Of a stretch of DNA of 47,187 bases, positions 1 to 7,890 are shown one piece after another; the stretch's first letter is position 1; the number at the start of each line of letters is the position of its first letter. The stretch comes from Bacteroidota bacterium (GTDB lineage Bacteria; Chloroflexota; Anaerolineae; Aggregatilineales; Phototrophicaceae): contig JAPUDW010000340.1 of assembly GCA_027492915.1 (NCBI GenBank), positions 1-47,187 of the forward strand. Reading direction: 5' to 3'. The notes under the pieces are model-generated. The model was not told the DNA's origin, did not search any database, and saw only the letters and a list, made by a program, of their open reading frames with translations. The position numbers and the translations under genes are program-made.

Positions 1-90
1 ATTTTGCCTGTGGCTTGATTACGTTCCGTGCTGCTGGGTTATTCGGATAGGCTCTAAAGGGACTTCAAAAACACGCAGAATATTGAATGA

Positions 91-120
91 TCTAAACCTA
101 TTTTGCTTTTCCGCTATAAT
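91..120 (+). promoter_or_regulatory. Putative promoter of the Uma2 gene
   Basis: A perfect TATAAT -10 box lies at 115-120, 35 bases upstream of the Uma2 start. No good -35 box is visible at the usual distance (around 92-97), so activity is inferred mainly from the -10 box and its position. A GAGGA ribosome-binding site at 139-143 follows before the ATG at 155. Confidence 0.4.
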
Positions 121-154
121 ACTTTCAACGTCCAGTGATTGAGGACAGAACTCT

Positions 155-712
155 ATGGTTGCATCCTCGTTGATTGAAAGCCGCGTGAGTCTTGAAGCAT
201 TCGAGGCGTTTATCGTGCTGCCAGAAAACGCCAACCGCGATTTTGAATTCATCGAAGGGAAGATCGTCGAAGTGGTTTCCAATAACTATTCGTCTATGAT
301 CGCTAGTATCCTGACGGGCGAGATTTATCCCATCGTCAAAAAAGGAAAACTCGGTTGGCTGACAGGGGCGGACGGCGGGTATGTGGTGATGGGCGAACGC
401 TATATCCCTGATGTGGCGTTTATCTCGATGGTTAAACAGCCGGAACCGTGTCTGCTGCCTTACAATCCATTGCCGCCTGATCTGGCGATTGAAGTATTAT
501 CACCCACCAACGATGAGCAAGATATTCGCATCAAGATTGTGAATTATTTACTGGCGGGAACGGTGGTTTGGCTGGTTGATCCGTTTAAGAAGTATGTGCA
601 AGTGTTTGTGCCGAACGAACCGCCGCAGACGCTCGGTATTGAGGGCGTGTTGGATGGCGGCACGGTGCTGCTGGGGTTCACGCTGCCGGTCAAGGATATT
701 TTCCCACAGTAG
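155..712 (+). CDS. Uma2 family (DUF820) endonuclease-like protein
   Basis: The 185-aa product has the layout of Uma2 proteins, which adopt a PD-(D/E)XK restriction-endonuclease fold. The first core acidic stretch is FEFIEGKIVEV near residues 31-41, RYIPDVAFIS gives the central Asp, and PDLAIEVLSP gives the Glu strand, followed by a helix and the hydrophobic VVWLVDP strand. Length is typical. The start at 155 follows GAGGA by nine bases. Uma2 genes are numerous in cyanobacteria and Chloroflexota, and their cellular role is largely unknown. The nuclease activity is a family-level inference. The gene stands alone, followed by a palindromic repeat and a gene on the opposite strand. Confidence 0.85.
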   Translation: MVASSLIESRVSLEAFEAFIVLPENANRDFEFIEGKIVEVVSNNYSSMIASILTGEIYPIVKKGKLGWLTGADGGYVVMGERYIPDVAFISMVKQPEPCLLPYNPLPPDLAIEVLSPTNDEQDIRIKIVNYLLAGTVVWLVDPFKKYVQVFVPNEPPQTLGIEGVLDGGTVLLGFTLPVKDIFPQ

Positions 713-787
713 GTTATGGGTGGGTTTAGCTGTTCAACCGCAGGCAGCGTAGGACGCATTGTGGATATGCAAGAGCGTTCCTTATAA

Positions 788-812
788 AAGGGCGCAAGCC
801 TTGCGCCCCTAC
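788..812. repeat. Short palindromic intergenic repeat (GGGCGCAAG type)
   Basis: GGGCGCAAG (790-798) pairs perfectly with CTTGCGCCC (800-808), followed by CTAC. Related words ending in GCGCCCCTAC or GTGCGCGCGTA recur at 16070-16097 and 30950-30975. It lies between convergent genes and has no T-run, so it looks like a dispersed palindrome and not a classical terminator. Confidence 0.6.
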
Positions 813-835
813 AGCCGGTAATTGAGTGAAGCAGA

Positions 836-1243
836 TTACCCCAGTGACTCGACACCCAACTGCGCGAGAATCATGTCCTCCTCTTCCGGCAGGCCGCTGA
901 CGCCAACTGCGCCAATGACCACACCATCGTGGATGATCGGTACGCCGCCACCCCACGCGGTATAGCGCGGGTCGCCAAAGTTGGTCATCGGCCACGGCTT
1001 TTCACGGGAGGAGTCACCGACGGCTTTCGAGGCTTTTTGTTCGCGGGCGGCGGTGAAGGCTTTGTTGATGGCGATATTAATGCTCGGCAGCTTGCATCCA
1101 TCGGTGCGGACGAAGGCAATCAGTTCACCGTGCGAGTCGCAGACGGCGACCGCCGCGCCCTTGCCTTCGGCCTCCAAACGCCCCTGAATGAGGTTGATGA
1201 CCTTCATGGCATCGGTGTGCGAGAGAACAGTACGCTGGTGCAT
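836..1243 (-). CDS. GlcG/HbpS family protein (DUF336)
   Basis: The 135-aa protein matches the GlcG/HbpS fold: an N-terminal helix, then GAAVAVCDSHGELIAFVRTDG, an INIAINKAFTAA helix, and the glycine-rich AWGGGVPIIHDGVVIGAVGVSG strand pair typical of the family. Members include the haem-binding sensor component HbpS and the GlcG proteins of glycolate operons. The biochemical role of most members is unknown. No partner sensor kinase or glycolate gene is adjacent, so neither specific role can be assigned. The ATG at 1243 is preceded only by a weak purine-rich stretch. Family call is firm, function is not. Confidence 0.85.
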   Translation of the reverse strand: MHQRTVLSHTDAMKVINLIQGRLEAEGKGAAVAVCDSHGELIAFVRTDGCKLPSINIAINKAFTAAREQKASKAVGDSSREKPWPMTNFGDPRYTAWGGGVPIIHDGVVIGAVGVSGLPEEEDMILAQLGVESLG

Positions 1244-1643
1244 AATTTTTAAACCCCTTGTTGGTACGTGAATAAAATATGGTTAGCTTGCTGCGCAGTG
1301 GTGACGACATGCCGTTTTTGCAGCCGGTGGCACTTGGGATATTTGGGATATAACGGTGGTAGGGGACAATATTGAGACCATAGGGGTTGGGATTCCTGAG
1401 CGAGTGTTTGGGATAATATGGGATATATCTTCGCCGACAGCAGCGACCATGACCGGAATTTCGTCATGTTACCCAATTTCGGCATGGGTATGGCAGATGC
1501 CATATGTGCTCCTGCGTAAAAAATTATCCAATGCGGAATGGTCTTAGATCATTCCCTACAAGCAAATAATGTTTGTGGTTGGGAAAGCGGAGGAGGCACG
1601 CCTCCTCCCCACAAAAATCCCTCTTTGCGGTCAAAATCCCGTT
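1244..1643. other. 400-bp intergenic region
   Basis: No gene is visible. The left part holds repeated words such as TTGGGATA/TGGGATAT (1336-1430). These could include promoter sequence for the GlcG-like gene, but I cannot assign boxes. The right end contains a GAGGCACGCCTC palindrome (1588-1612) just beyond the stop of the alpha/beta hydrolase. Confidence 0.5.
1588..1612. repeat. Palindromic repeat, GAGGCAYGCCTC family
   Basis: GGAGGAGGC and GCCTCCTCC form a near-perfect palindrome followed by CCCAC. Related copies are at 7692-7720 (GGATGAGGCATGCCTTATCC) and 39199-39224 (GGCTGAGGCATACCCTCAGCC). All three are intergenic and lack a T-run. This looks like a dispersed REP-like element. Confidence 0.55.
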
Positions 1644-2636
1644 TTATCCGCCTAAGCTGGTTGTGAAGAAGCCCACCAGTTTTTCCTCGTATTCGGCGGG
1701 GTGGTCGAACATGGCGCTGACATGCGTGCTGCCTTCCACAATCCACGGCTCGATGGTGACACCTTCGGCCTGCGCAGCGGTGACTAGATCATAGGCATAC
1801 TGCACACTGAGGCGCGTATCGGCGGTGCCGTGGGTGATAAACAGTGGGCGACCGTTCAACTTGGCGATGGTCGCTATCGGGCTTTTGGCGGTGACATCGC
1901 GGCTGGACATGACTTTGCCCATCGTTACACCGGCACCTGCCAGCACCGCAGGGAAACCGTTACGCGCGAGTTCGGCGTTGATAACCGCGTTGATGTCGGC
2001 ATAGCTGCTATCTTCCCATGTGGCGGCGATACGGGGTTCTTCACCCATCGCGATGAGCACGGTTGCCGCGCCAAGCGATACACCGAATAAACCAATTTTC
2101 TCTGGCACGAAGCCCTTCTCGTTCACCAGCCAATCCCATGCGCCTAATACGTCGCGATACTCGATGGTGCCAGCGGCGTAGCGCCCATCGACGACCTGCG
2201 AGTCGCCGTGGTTGCGGAGGTCGATCATCAGCACATTGAAACCGGCATGGTTGAGCATACCGGCTGGCATGAGGACTGTGGCTGACCGCTTGCAACTGTT
2301 CACCCCATGCACCAGAATAACGGTTGGCACAGCAGCTTCATCTACGCCCTGTGCAGGGACGTACCAGCCGTTGATGTTGACGTTATCTTCACGGCTGGGG
2401 AAGTCAACGGTTTGATAATCCGCCATGAGGTAAGGTTGTACATCAATGTCGCCACGGTCACTCGCCGTAAATGAAATCGGCGAATTCGCCAACTGCTCCG
2501 GCGTGTAATTCGGGCAGTTCGCGCTGACTTTCGAAAGCTGGTTATAGACGACCGCGCCACCCGCTACGTAACCGATGCCGACCAGCAATATCAGGACAAC
2601 CACAAGCCCAAGAATGATCTTATTTCTGCGTTTCAC
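1644..2636 (-). CDS. Membrane-anchored alpha/beta hydrolase
   Basis: I place the start at GTG 2636 because AGAGGG lies just upstream. A GTG at 2684 would add 16 residues but has no ribosome-binding site. The product (about 330 aa) opens with KRRNK and a single hydrophobic segment (IILGLVVVLILLVGIGYV), so the catalytic domain should be outside the membrane. Catalytic features are visible: ILVHG (oxyanion loop), the nucleophile elbow GVSLG, an Asp in HGTADTRL, and a His in GSTHVSAMF. This matches the prolyl-oligopeptidase/dienelactone-hydrolase-like class of serine hydrolases. The substrate cannot be read from the sequence. It is transcribed away from the cysteine-synthase-like gene. Confidence 0.85.
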   Translation of the reverse strand: MKRRNKIILGLVVVLILLVGIGYVAGGAVVYNQLSKVSANCPNYTPEQLANSPISFTASDRGDIDVQPYLMADYQTVDFPSREDNVNINGWYVPAQGVDEAAVPTVILVHGVNSCKRSATVLMPAGMLNHAGFNVLMIDLRNHGDSQVVDGRYAAGTIEYRDVLGAWDWLVNEKGFVPEKIGLFGVSLGAATVLIAMGEEPRIAATWEDSSYADINAVINAELARNGFPAVLAGAGVTMGKVMSSRDVTAKSPIATIAKLNGRPLFITHGTADTRLSVQYAYDLVTAAQAEGVTIEPWIVEGSTHVSAMFDHPAEYEEKLVGFFTTSLGG

Positions 2637-2740
2637 AAAACCCTCTTTATGTTCAATAAAATCTATTGCCGCTGATGATACCACCGATCACCGGCGGATG
2701 GTAAAAATTTACTAGACCGTAAATCTATAGGGTGAAAAGA

Positions 2741-2769
2741 TTGACATTCGATTTTGAGTAGGCTAGACT
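2741..2769 (+). promoter_or_regulatory. Strong sigma70-type promoter
   Basis: A perfect TTGACA -35 box (2741-2746) is followed by 17 bases and TAGACT (2764-2769). This is the best-matching housekeeping promoter I found in the window. The predicted start near 2776 would make a leader of about 240 bases before the cysteine-synthase-like gene. Confidence 0.7.
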
Positions 2770-2775
2770 GACTTT

Positions 2776-2966
2776 ACGAATGAAATCAAACGAGATCATA
2801 ATGATGGTGAATTTGTGTTGTTGTCTGAAGCGGGGGCGTTGACCACACTTCAGATCGCTGATTAGACCTAAACTGGCATATTAAAAGCCAACAGCATGTG
2901 AAGAAGCGTGGCGCGTCCCCGATGTGGGAGCGCCGCGCTTTTTGTATCGTGCCGTTGGCTTTTTTG
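2776..2966 (+). ncRNA. Structured leader RNA or small RNA upstream of the cysteine-synthase-like gene
   Basis: This segment lies between the promoter and the next gene. It contains a 7-bp hairpin (TCTGAAG 2824-2830 with CTTCAGA 2848-2854), then a long nested stem-loop ending in a T-run (2883-2965). A terminated transcript of about 190 nt, or a leader that switches between termination and read-through, fits the layout. It does not match a riboswitch class I recognise (no S-box or T-box core seen). The RNA is inferred from sequence only. Confidence 0.45.
2883..2965 (+). terminator. Nested hairpin with T-run (possible attenuator)
   Basis: The outer stem AAAAGCCAAC (2883-2892) pairs with GTTGGCTTTT (2954-2963) and extends through GCA/TGC. 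The inner GC-rich stem runs 2904-2920 with 2925-2940. The outer stem ends in six T's (2960-2965), as in an intrinsic terminator. Because it lies 50 bases before an ATG on the same strand, it may control read-through into that gene. Confidence 0.6.
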
Positions 2967-3015
2967 TTCAGGTGTACCGTAAGCTGCTCGACAAACTAAA
3001 GGACGATTTACGATA

Positions 3016-3972
3016 ATGGCTTTACCGAAATTGGATATACACACCATTTCCCACGTCGATGCCACGACTATCGACAGCTTGATCGGGAACACACCGCTGC
3101 TCAGCTTCCGGCGTGTCACGGCACATCTGCCGGATAACGTGCGGATCTACGCGAAGGCCGAATGGATGAATCCCGGTGGTAGTGTCAAAGACCGCGCCGC
3201 CGCGAATATCGTGCGCGAGGCTGTGCGCAGCGGTGCGCTGACGCACGACAAAATCCTGCTGGACAGCACCAGCGGTAACACGGGTATCGCCTACGCTATG
3301 ATCGGTGCGGCGAAGGGCTATAAGGTCAAGCTGTTCCTCCCCGGTAACATCAGCCCCGAACGGACGGCGATCCTCAACGCTTACGGGGTGGACATCGTTT
3401 ATACCGACCCGCTGGAAGGTTCGGACGGGGCAATCCGTGGGGTGCGAGCGTTGGCAGCGGCTGAACCGGACAAATATTTCTACGCTGACCAGTACAACAA
3501 CGCGGCCAACTGGCAGGCGCACTACAACACGACCGGCGTAGAAATTTGGAAGCAGACGCACGGCAGCGTCACCCATTTTGTGGCGGGGTTGGGGACGAGC
3601 GGCACGTTGATGGGGACGGGGCGGCGCTTGAAAGAGTATAACCGTGACGTGCAGGTGATCTCGCTCCAGCCGGATTCGCCATTTCACGGCCTCGAAGGTT
3701 GGAAGCACATGGAAAGCGCGATTAAGCCCGGTATCTATGACTCGTTTTTCGCCGACCGCGACATTGGCATTAGCACGGAAACCACCTATGAGATGGCGCG
3801 AAAATTAGCGCGTGAAGAAGGGTATCTCGTGGGCATCAGCGCGGCGGCGGCGATGGTGGGCACGCTGCAAGTGGCGGCGGAAATCGCCGAGCGGGGTGAG
3901 CCAGCCGTGATCGTGACGTTGTTCCCCGACAACGCCTATAAGTACCTGAGCGAGAGCTTTTGGAAGGCGTAG
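3016..3972 (+). CDS. PLP-dependent cysteine synthase family protein
   Basis: The 318-aa protein is a fold-type II PLP enzyme. The Schiff-base lysine is K58 in GGSVKDR, the substrate loop is SGNTG (residues 86-90), and the phosphate-binding glycine loop is GTSGT (193-197). These fit O-acetylserine or O-phosphoserine sulfhydrylases (CysK/CysM), which make cysteine from an activated serine and a sulfide donor. The later segment PDSPFHGLEGWKHM differs from classical CysK, so the sulfur donor or acceptor may differ; cystathionine beta-synthase-like activity is an alternative. No cysE or sulfate-assimilation genes are adjacent. The gene is preceded by a strong promoter and a terminator-like leader, and followed by an intrinsic terminator. 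Confidence 0.85.
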   Translation: MALPKLDIHTISHVDATTIDSLIGNTPLLSFRRVTAHLPDNVRIYAKAEWMNPGGSVKDRAAANIVREAVRSGALTHDKILLDSTSGNTGIAYAMIGAAKGYKVKLFLPGNISPERTAILNAYGVDIVYTDPLEGSDGAIRGVRALAAAEPDKYFYADQYNNAANWQAHYNTTGVEIWKQTHGSVTHFVAGLGTSGTLMGTGRRLKEYNRDVQVISLQPDSPFHGLEGWKHMESAIKPGIYDSFFADRDIGISTETTYEMARKLAREEGYLVGISAAAAMVGTLQVAAEIAERGEPAVIVTLFPDNAYKYLSESFWKA

Positions 3973-4046
3973 TTAAACGTTTTAGGGGTTAAGTTCCAAT
4001 TGACCCGCTTGATCCGTAAAATAGGGGTGTGTTCTTGGATTTTCTT

Positions 4047-4080
4047 AGGGACGGCATACGATATGGATGCCGTCCCTTTT
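4047..4080 (+). terminator. Intrinsic terminator after the cysteine-synthase-like gene
   Basis: GGGACGGCAT (4048-4057) pairs perfectly with ATGCCGTCCC (4067-4076), followed by TTTT. It sits between convergent genes and best serves the plus strand. Confidence 0.85.
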
Positions 4081-4103
4081 GTTATTTGGTCAAAATTAGA
4101 TTG

Positions 4104-5183
4104 TCACGGGCTGGCAGCGGCGGGGATGCACAATAACTGCCCTGTTACGATCAGATTGGGATTCCTAATCTGGTTGGCATCCACAATGGCCTGAATGGTC
4201 ACCTTATAGCGGTCGGCAATCTTGCGCAGGGTTTCGCCGCGCATGACGGTATGCGTGACCTCGCAGGCGGCACCGTTGGCGGTGGGTGTGGCGGGAACTA
4301 ATGTCGCATCCGGCGCGAGGGTAGCTGCTGTTGGGGCGGTGGTAACAGCCAAGCCCGGTTCGTCGGCATAGGCACGCGGCGGGGTCACAATTTGCTCAGA
4401 CCAGCCGTTAGCGACCGCAACCTGATTCACGGTGGCCTGAAGCTGCAAACCACGCTGATATTCAAGCTCACTAATGCCACGCAGATTATCGACCACCACT
4501 GCCCCGTTTGAATCGATATGTATATCGGCGGTTTGGTTCGCCACCACTACCGCTGTATCGTCACCGACCCGCTGAATGATGTTGCCACGATGAACAGTGC
4601 AGGTGGTAGGGGTGATGGTGAGCAATGTACCGGGGCTGAAATCGGTATCCACGCCGTTGAACAGCATATTCACGGTGATATTGCCCGGTGTTTGGATGGT
4701 CAAGGTGGGTTCGGCTTCATAGCAGCCGCGTTTACCCAACCCCGGTAGAAAATAGAAGGATTGAAAGGCGTTTTGGCCGCTACCTTCCGGCACTTCATTC
4801 GTCAGCTTTGCATCGCCAGTCAGCATGAAGATCACCCCCTGCCCCGGCAGCGTGTTGGGGACGTTGGCCTGTATGTTCAGCAGGGCAACCCCAAAGCTGT
4901 TATCGGCGGGGTTCAAGGGTTGTGGATGAATTTCGCGCAGTTTGAGGAGTTCGGTACGGTCACCGGGAGCCGTAAAGAAATCGGCAGGGCGCGGGTTGTC
5001 GAAGGTCACACTATCGACCGTTTTAGAAGCATAGCAGGCGGCGTTACGGCTCAGCGGGTTGCAAATGTCGGCGGCTGATTTGAGCGCGGTTTCGACGACT
5101 TCGGGGCAGTCATCCGTTTGGGCATGGACGACAGCGACGGTACAAACGAAGAGGAATAAGGCGAGGAAAATACGTTTACGCAT
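4104..5183 (-). CDS. Exported LysM-domain protein
   Basis: Starting at ATG 5183 (AGGGGG upstream) the product is about 359 aa and begins with a classical signal peptide (MRKRIFLALFLFVCTVAVVHAQ). A ~250-residue region of mostly beta character with several cysteines follows, then a Thr/Pro/Ala-rich linker, and a C-terminal LysM domain (THTVMRGETLRKIADRYKV, then QAIVDANQIRNPNLIVTGQLLCIP). LysM domains bind peptidoglycan or related GlcNAc polymers, so the protein probably sits at the cell wall. The central region is unrecognised. An upstream ATG at 5222 would bury the signal peptide and is disfavoured. Confidence 0.85.
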   Translation of the reverse strand: MRKRIFLALFLFVCTVAVVHAQTDDCPEVVETALKSAADICNPLSRNAACYASKTVDSVTFDNPRPADFFTAPGDRTELLKLREIHPQPLNPADNSFGVALLNIQANVPNTLPGQGVIFMLTGDAKLTNEVPEGSGQNAFQSFYFLPGLGKRGCYEAEPTLTIQTPGNITVNMLFNGVDTDFSPGTLLTITPTTCTVHRGNIIQRVGDDTAVVVANQTADIHIDSNGAVVVDNLRGISELEYQRGLQLQATVNQVAVANGWSEQIVTPPRAYADEPGLAVTTAPTAATLAPDATLVPATPTANGAACEVTHTVMRGETLRKIADRYKVTIQAIVDANQIRNPNLIVTGQLLCIPAAASP

Positions 5184-5261
5184 GATGCGTACCCCCTGTG
5201 AAACAAAACACACCTTCATCATATGAGCATTTTGTTATACGGGCGAATCGTACGATGCGGG

Positions 5262-5693
5262 TTACGACGGCTGTACGGCTTGCAAACCCAACGCGACCGC
5301 AAGGCTGATGACCACGCACCACGGGATGATGCCGAGCGCCATACCGATGACCAGCGAACGCGGTTTGACACCCAGTGATAAGCCGATGAGTGCGCCGATT
5401 TGTGAACCGAGCGTAACAGGCGCGAGCAGCGATAGCCCGATCAAGCCGTAGCGATCCCATACGCGCCAGATGAGCTTGCTCGGATCATGGGTTGTATTGA
5501 TGTTGAAGCGTTTTGTCAGCCGTTCACGGAGGGGTGCGCCGATGAGTACTACCAACAGCGCACCGCTGGTATAGCTTACACCGGCAGTCAGCGCGGCAAT
5601 GGGGATTGGGAGCTGCAAAGCCGCCCCTGCCGGAATTGAGGCGATGTAGTAAAAAAAGGCGAGGCCGAACGTACTGATGATGGCTGGGAGCAT
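5262..5693 (-). CDS. Small multi-pass membrane protein, Sm_multidrug_ex-like
   Basis: ATG 5693 has GAGGA at good spacing and gives a 143-aa protein; the upstream ATG at 5699 is too close to that site. It has about four hydrophobic segments, including a glycine-rich pair (GLIGLSLLAPVTLGSQIGALIGLSLG) and a C-terminal GMALGIIPWCVVISLAVALGL. The arrangement resembles the 'small multidrug export protein' family (PF06695), whose transport role is not well proven. It is divergent from the ABC operon beginning at 5853. Confidence 0.6.
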   Translation of the reverse strand: MLPAIISTFGLAFFYYIASIPAGAALQLPIPIAALTAGVSYTSGALLVVLIGAPLRERLTKRFNINTTHDPSKLIWRVWDRYGLIGLSLLAPVTLGSQIGALIGLSLGVKPRSLVIGMALGIIPWCVVISLAVALGLQAVQPS

Positions 5694-5778
5694 CGACATA
5701 TCCTCTATGAAATGATGCCAGCCTAGCCGCAAAACCCCGAATTTTGAAGGCTGAAAACCGCACCCGTGAAAATTGTGA

Positions 5779-5808
5779 TTGACAAAGCCTTATTAGTCGG
5801 CATACGAT
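5779..5808 (+). promoter_or_regulatory. Promoter of the ABC transporter operon
   Basis: TTGACA (5779-5784) is followed by an 18-base spacer and TACGAT (5803-5808). It lies directly upstream of, and partly overlaps, a large dyad operator, which suggests repression. Confidence 0.6.
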
Positions 5809-5842
5809 ATGTCGTGTGGCGATATATCTATATGCGACATAT
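5807..5842. promoter_or_regulatory. Symmetric operator, candidate PadR site
   Basis: ATATGTCG (5807-5814), the self-palindrome GATATATC (5821-5828) and CGACATAT (5835-5842) share one exact centre (5824.5), with six bases between each element. The dyad overlaps the -10 box and the expected start site. A PadR-family repressor gene (7891-8238) lies downstream in the same direction, so autoregulation of the cluster is a reasonable inference. Confidence 0.6.
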
Positions 5843-5852
5843 AGGCGGTGTG

Positions 5853-6725
5853 ATGGACACGACGATGGCGATCCGCGTGGAGGGGCTGCACAAGCAGTTC
5901 GGGCGCGGTAAACGGCAGGTGAAAGCGGTGCAAAACCTCCATTTGGCGGTGAAGGTCGGACAGGTTTACGGGTTCTTGGGGCCGAACGGCGCGGGCAAAA
6001 CCACGACGATACGGATGCTGCTCGACCTGATTCGCCCGACCAGCGGCGCGGTGACGCTCTTCGGGCAGCCGGTATTCGGGAGCGCTGGTGTGCTGCGGCG
6101 GGTGGGTGCGCTGGTTGAGGGGGCAACATTTTACCCGTACCTGAGTGGACGCAAGAACCTCGAAGTGCTGGCGCGAACCGGCGGTTATTATGACGCGAAA
6201 CGGGTACAGGCGATTATCGAGCAGGTGGGGATGGCTGACCGTGCCGACCGTCCAGCGAAGGGCTACTCGACCGGTATGAAGCAGCGGATGGGATTGGCGG
6301 CGACGCTGCTCGGCGACCCTGACCTGATTATTTTGGACGAGCCGACGAATGGACTTGATCCGGCGGGTATACAGGAGATGCGGTTGTTTATCCGCGATTT
6401 AGCGGACAAGCAGGGGAAAACAGTTTTTCTTTCGAGCCACATGCTGAATGAGATCGAGCAGGTTTGCGACCGCGTGGCGATCATTAATAAGGGCAAGTTG
6501 GTGCGTGAAGGGACGGTAGGCGACCTGCTTGATGAGCAATCGCGGCTATTGGTAGAGGCTGATCCATTGGATAAAGCGCAGGCGGTTCTTGGCGCAAACT
6601 GGACGCTGCACAGCAACGGCGGCCGACACCTGACGGTTGAAGCGCGGCGTGATGCAGTGCCGGATATTATCCGTAAGCTGGTCGAGAACCAGATTAATGT
6701 TTACCAAGTATCACCGCAGCGCTAA
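5853..6725 (+). CDS. ABC transporter ATP-binding protein
   Basis: ATG 5853 is preceded by AGGCGG and gives 290 aa. Upstream in-frame codons would lie inside the promoter/operator. Walker A (GPNGAGKTTT), signature (YSTGMKQRMGLA), Walker B (LIILDEPTNGLD) and the switch His (SSHMLNEIEQ) are all present. The C-terminal tail resembles CcmA/drug-exporter ATPases with a short accessory domain. It pairs with the permease starting 46 bases downstream to form a half-transporter of the ABC-2 class, commonly used for drug or peptide efflux. The substrate is unknown. The operator and PadR gene suggest inducible expression. Confidence 0.9.
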   Translation: MDTTMAIRVEGLHKQFGRGKRQVKAVQNLHLAVKVGQVYGFLGPNGAGKTTTIRMLLDLIRPTSGAVTLFGQPVFGSAGVLRRVGALVEGATFYPYLSGRKNLEVLARTGGYYDAKRVQAIIEQVGMADRADRPAKGYSTGMKQRMGLAATLLGDPDLIILDEPTNGLDPAGIQEMRLFIRDLADKQGKTVFLSSHMLNEIEQVCDRVAIINKGKLVREGTVGDLLDEQSRLLVEADPLDKAQAVLGANWTLHSNGGRHLTVEARRDAVPDIIRKLVENQINVYQVSPQR

Positions 6726-6771
6726 TCACTAGAGGAATATTTCCTTGCCGTTACCCAGAAGGAGGCGAACC

Positions 6772-7647
6772 ATGACTGAGTTGTTCCGCGCCGAGTGGAT
6801 GAAGATCAACGGCAACCGATTCGTCTCCGGCTTAACGGTGTGGGCGTTTCCTATCGGCGTCACTGTGCTCCTGTTGATGGCACTGATTCCGGCGCTGGCT
6901 TCGGAGATGTTTCGCGCACAGGTGAACAACGCACCGCCGACATGGACGATGCAAACGCTGCTGCCGTGGACGATTATCAACTCCATCGTCACCCGCATGA
7001 TTTTGGTGGCGTTCGCGGCGGATGTATTCGCAGGGGAGTACCAGCGTGGTATGTGGAAGAACCTGCTGCCACGCCGCCAGCGGATGACGGTTATCCTGAT
7101 GAAGTTCTTCACGGTGACGCTCATGCTGGGGATCGCGTTTTTGGCGACGTGTGTGCTGGCGGGGGTGGTCAGCGGGATTGTGGTGCGGGTGACGGGTGCG
7201 CCCTATAACCTGACGCTGCCGGACGAAAGCCTGAGCGATTTTTTCAGCAGTTTTGCCCTGCAAGCGTTTGTTGCCATCGTTTCGGCACTGTTGGCGGCGT
7301 GTTTCGCGGCGCTAGGGGGTATCCTCACGCGGTCGATCTTAGGGGCGGTGGGATTCGGGGCGGCGTGTACACTGGGAGAGGAGGCGGTTTTGTTAGTCTT
7401 GTTCTTTTTGGGTAACATCCTGAATGTGCCGGGTATTGTGACGCTGTACCAGTACACGCCGGGGTACAATTTATCTAACATCAGTTCGTGGGCGACTGTC
7501 GGGCAAAGTTACGGCTTACAAGGCGTGATGGAGCCGTATTTCGGCAGTATGAGTGCGGGTGCATCGTTCGTCATTCTTGGTCTGTGGCTGATTGGATTGA
7601 TGGGCCTAACAGTGTGGTTGTTCCGGCGGCAGGATATTCTCGGCTAA
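6772..7647 (+). CDS. ABC-2 type transporter permease
   Basis: ATG 6772 follows the strong site AGAAGGAGG and gives 291 aa; the longer in-frame start at 6745 lacks one. The N-terminus (MTELFRAEWMKINGNRF) is the amphipathic start typical of ABC-2 permeases. Six hydrophobic segments follow, with a long extracytoplasmic stretch before the last pair. VFAGEYQRGMWKNLLPRR is the conserved cytoplasmic EYxxGTxK-like motif. It is the membrane partner of the upstream ATPase, in one operon. Confidence 0.85.
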   Translation: MTELFRAEWMKINGNRFVSGLTVWAFPIGVTVLLLMALIPALASEMFRAQVNNAPPTWTMQTLLPWTIINSIVTRMILVAFAADVFAGEYQRGMWKNLLPRRQRMTVILMKFFTVTLMLGIAFLATCVLAGVVSGIVVRVTGAPYNLTLPDESLSDFFSSFALQAFVAIVSALLAACFAALGGILTRSILGAVGFGAACTLGEEAVLLVLFFLGNILNVPGIVTLYQYTPGYNLSNISSWATVGQSYGLQGVMEPYFGSMSAGASFVILGLWLIGLMGLTVWLFRRQDILG

Positions 7648-7691
7648 AAGGTGGCGGTTGCAAAATAAGTGGTGCGTGTGGTTTGGTGGAG

Positions 7692-7720
7692 CGGATGAGG
7701 CATGCCTTATCCCTACAAAG
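7692..7720. repeat. Palindromic repeat, GAGGCAYGCCTC family
   Basis: GGATGAGGCATGCCTTATCC followed by CTACAAAG. It resembles the elements at 1588-1612 and 39199-39224 and lies in the spacer after the ABC permease. Confidence 0.5.
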
Positions 7721-7822
7721 TGAACCTAAAATTTACAGACTTTTAAATTCATCACTTACCAAATGACCACTACCAGTTAAAAGTTGAACCTGCGCTCCAT
7801 GATTGAGGGTGAAGGTGTAACG

Positions 7823-7853
7823 GTAAGGGGTTTGCCAGCAGCAGACCCTCCTC
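7823..7853. repeat. GGGTTTGCC-type inverted repeat
   Basis: GGGTTTGC and GCAGACCC flank a short loop. A perfect relative (GGGGTTTGCC...GGCAAACCCC) is at 25680-25704. The rest of 7648-7890 holds no gene; this spacer must contain the PadR promoter unless PadR is read from the ABC operon. Confidence 0.45.
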
Positions 7854-7890
7854 ATATAAGTGATGTTCAAGGTAATGAAACGGCAGCACA

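Noticed and set aside
3022-3708. 228-codon minus-strand ORF opposite the cysteine-synthase-like gene
   Set aside because: Shadow of a well-supported gene; no recognisable protein features and no ribosome-binding site.
4054-4066. 13-base word GGCATACGATATG shared by the terminator at 4048 and the operator region at 5799
   Set aside because: A match of this length is expected by chance in a 47-kb window, and the contexts are unrelated.
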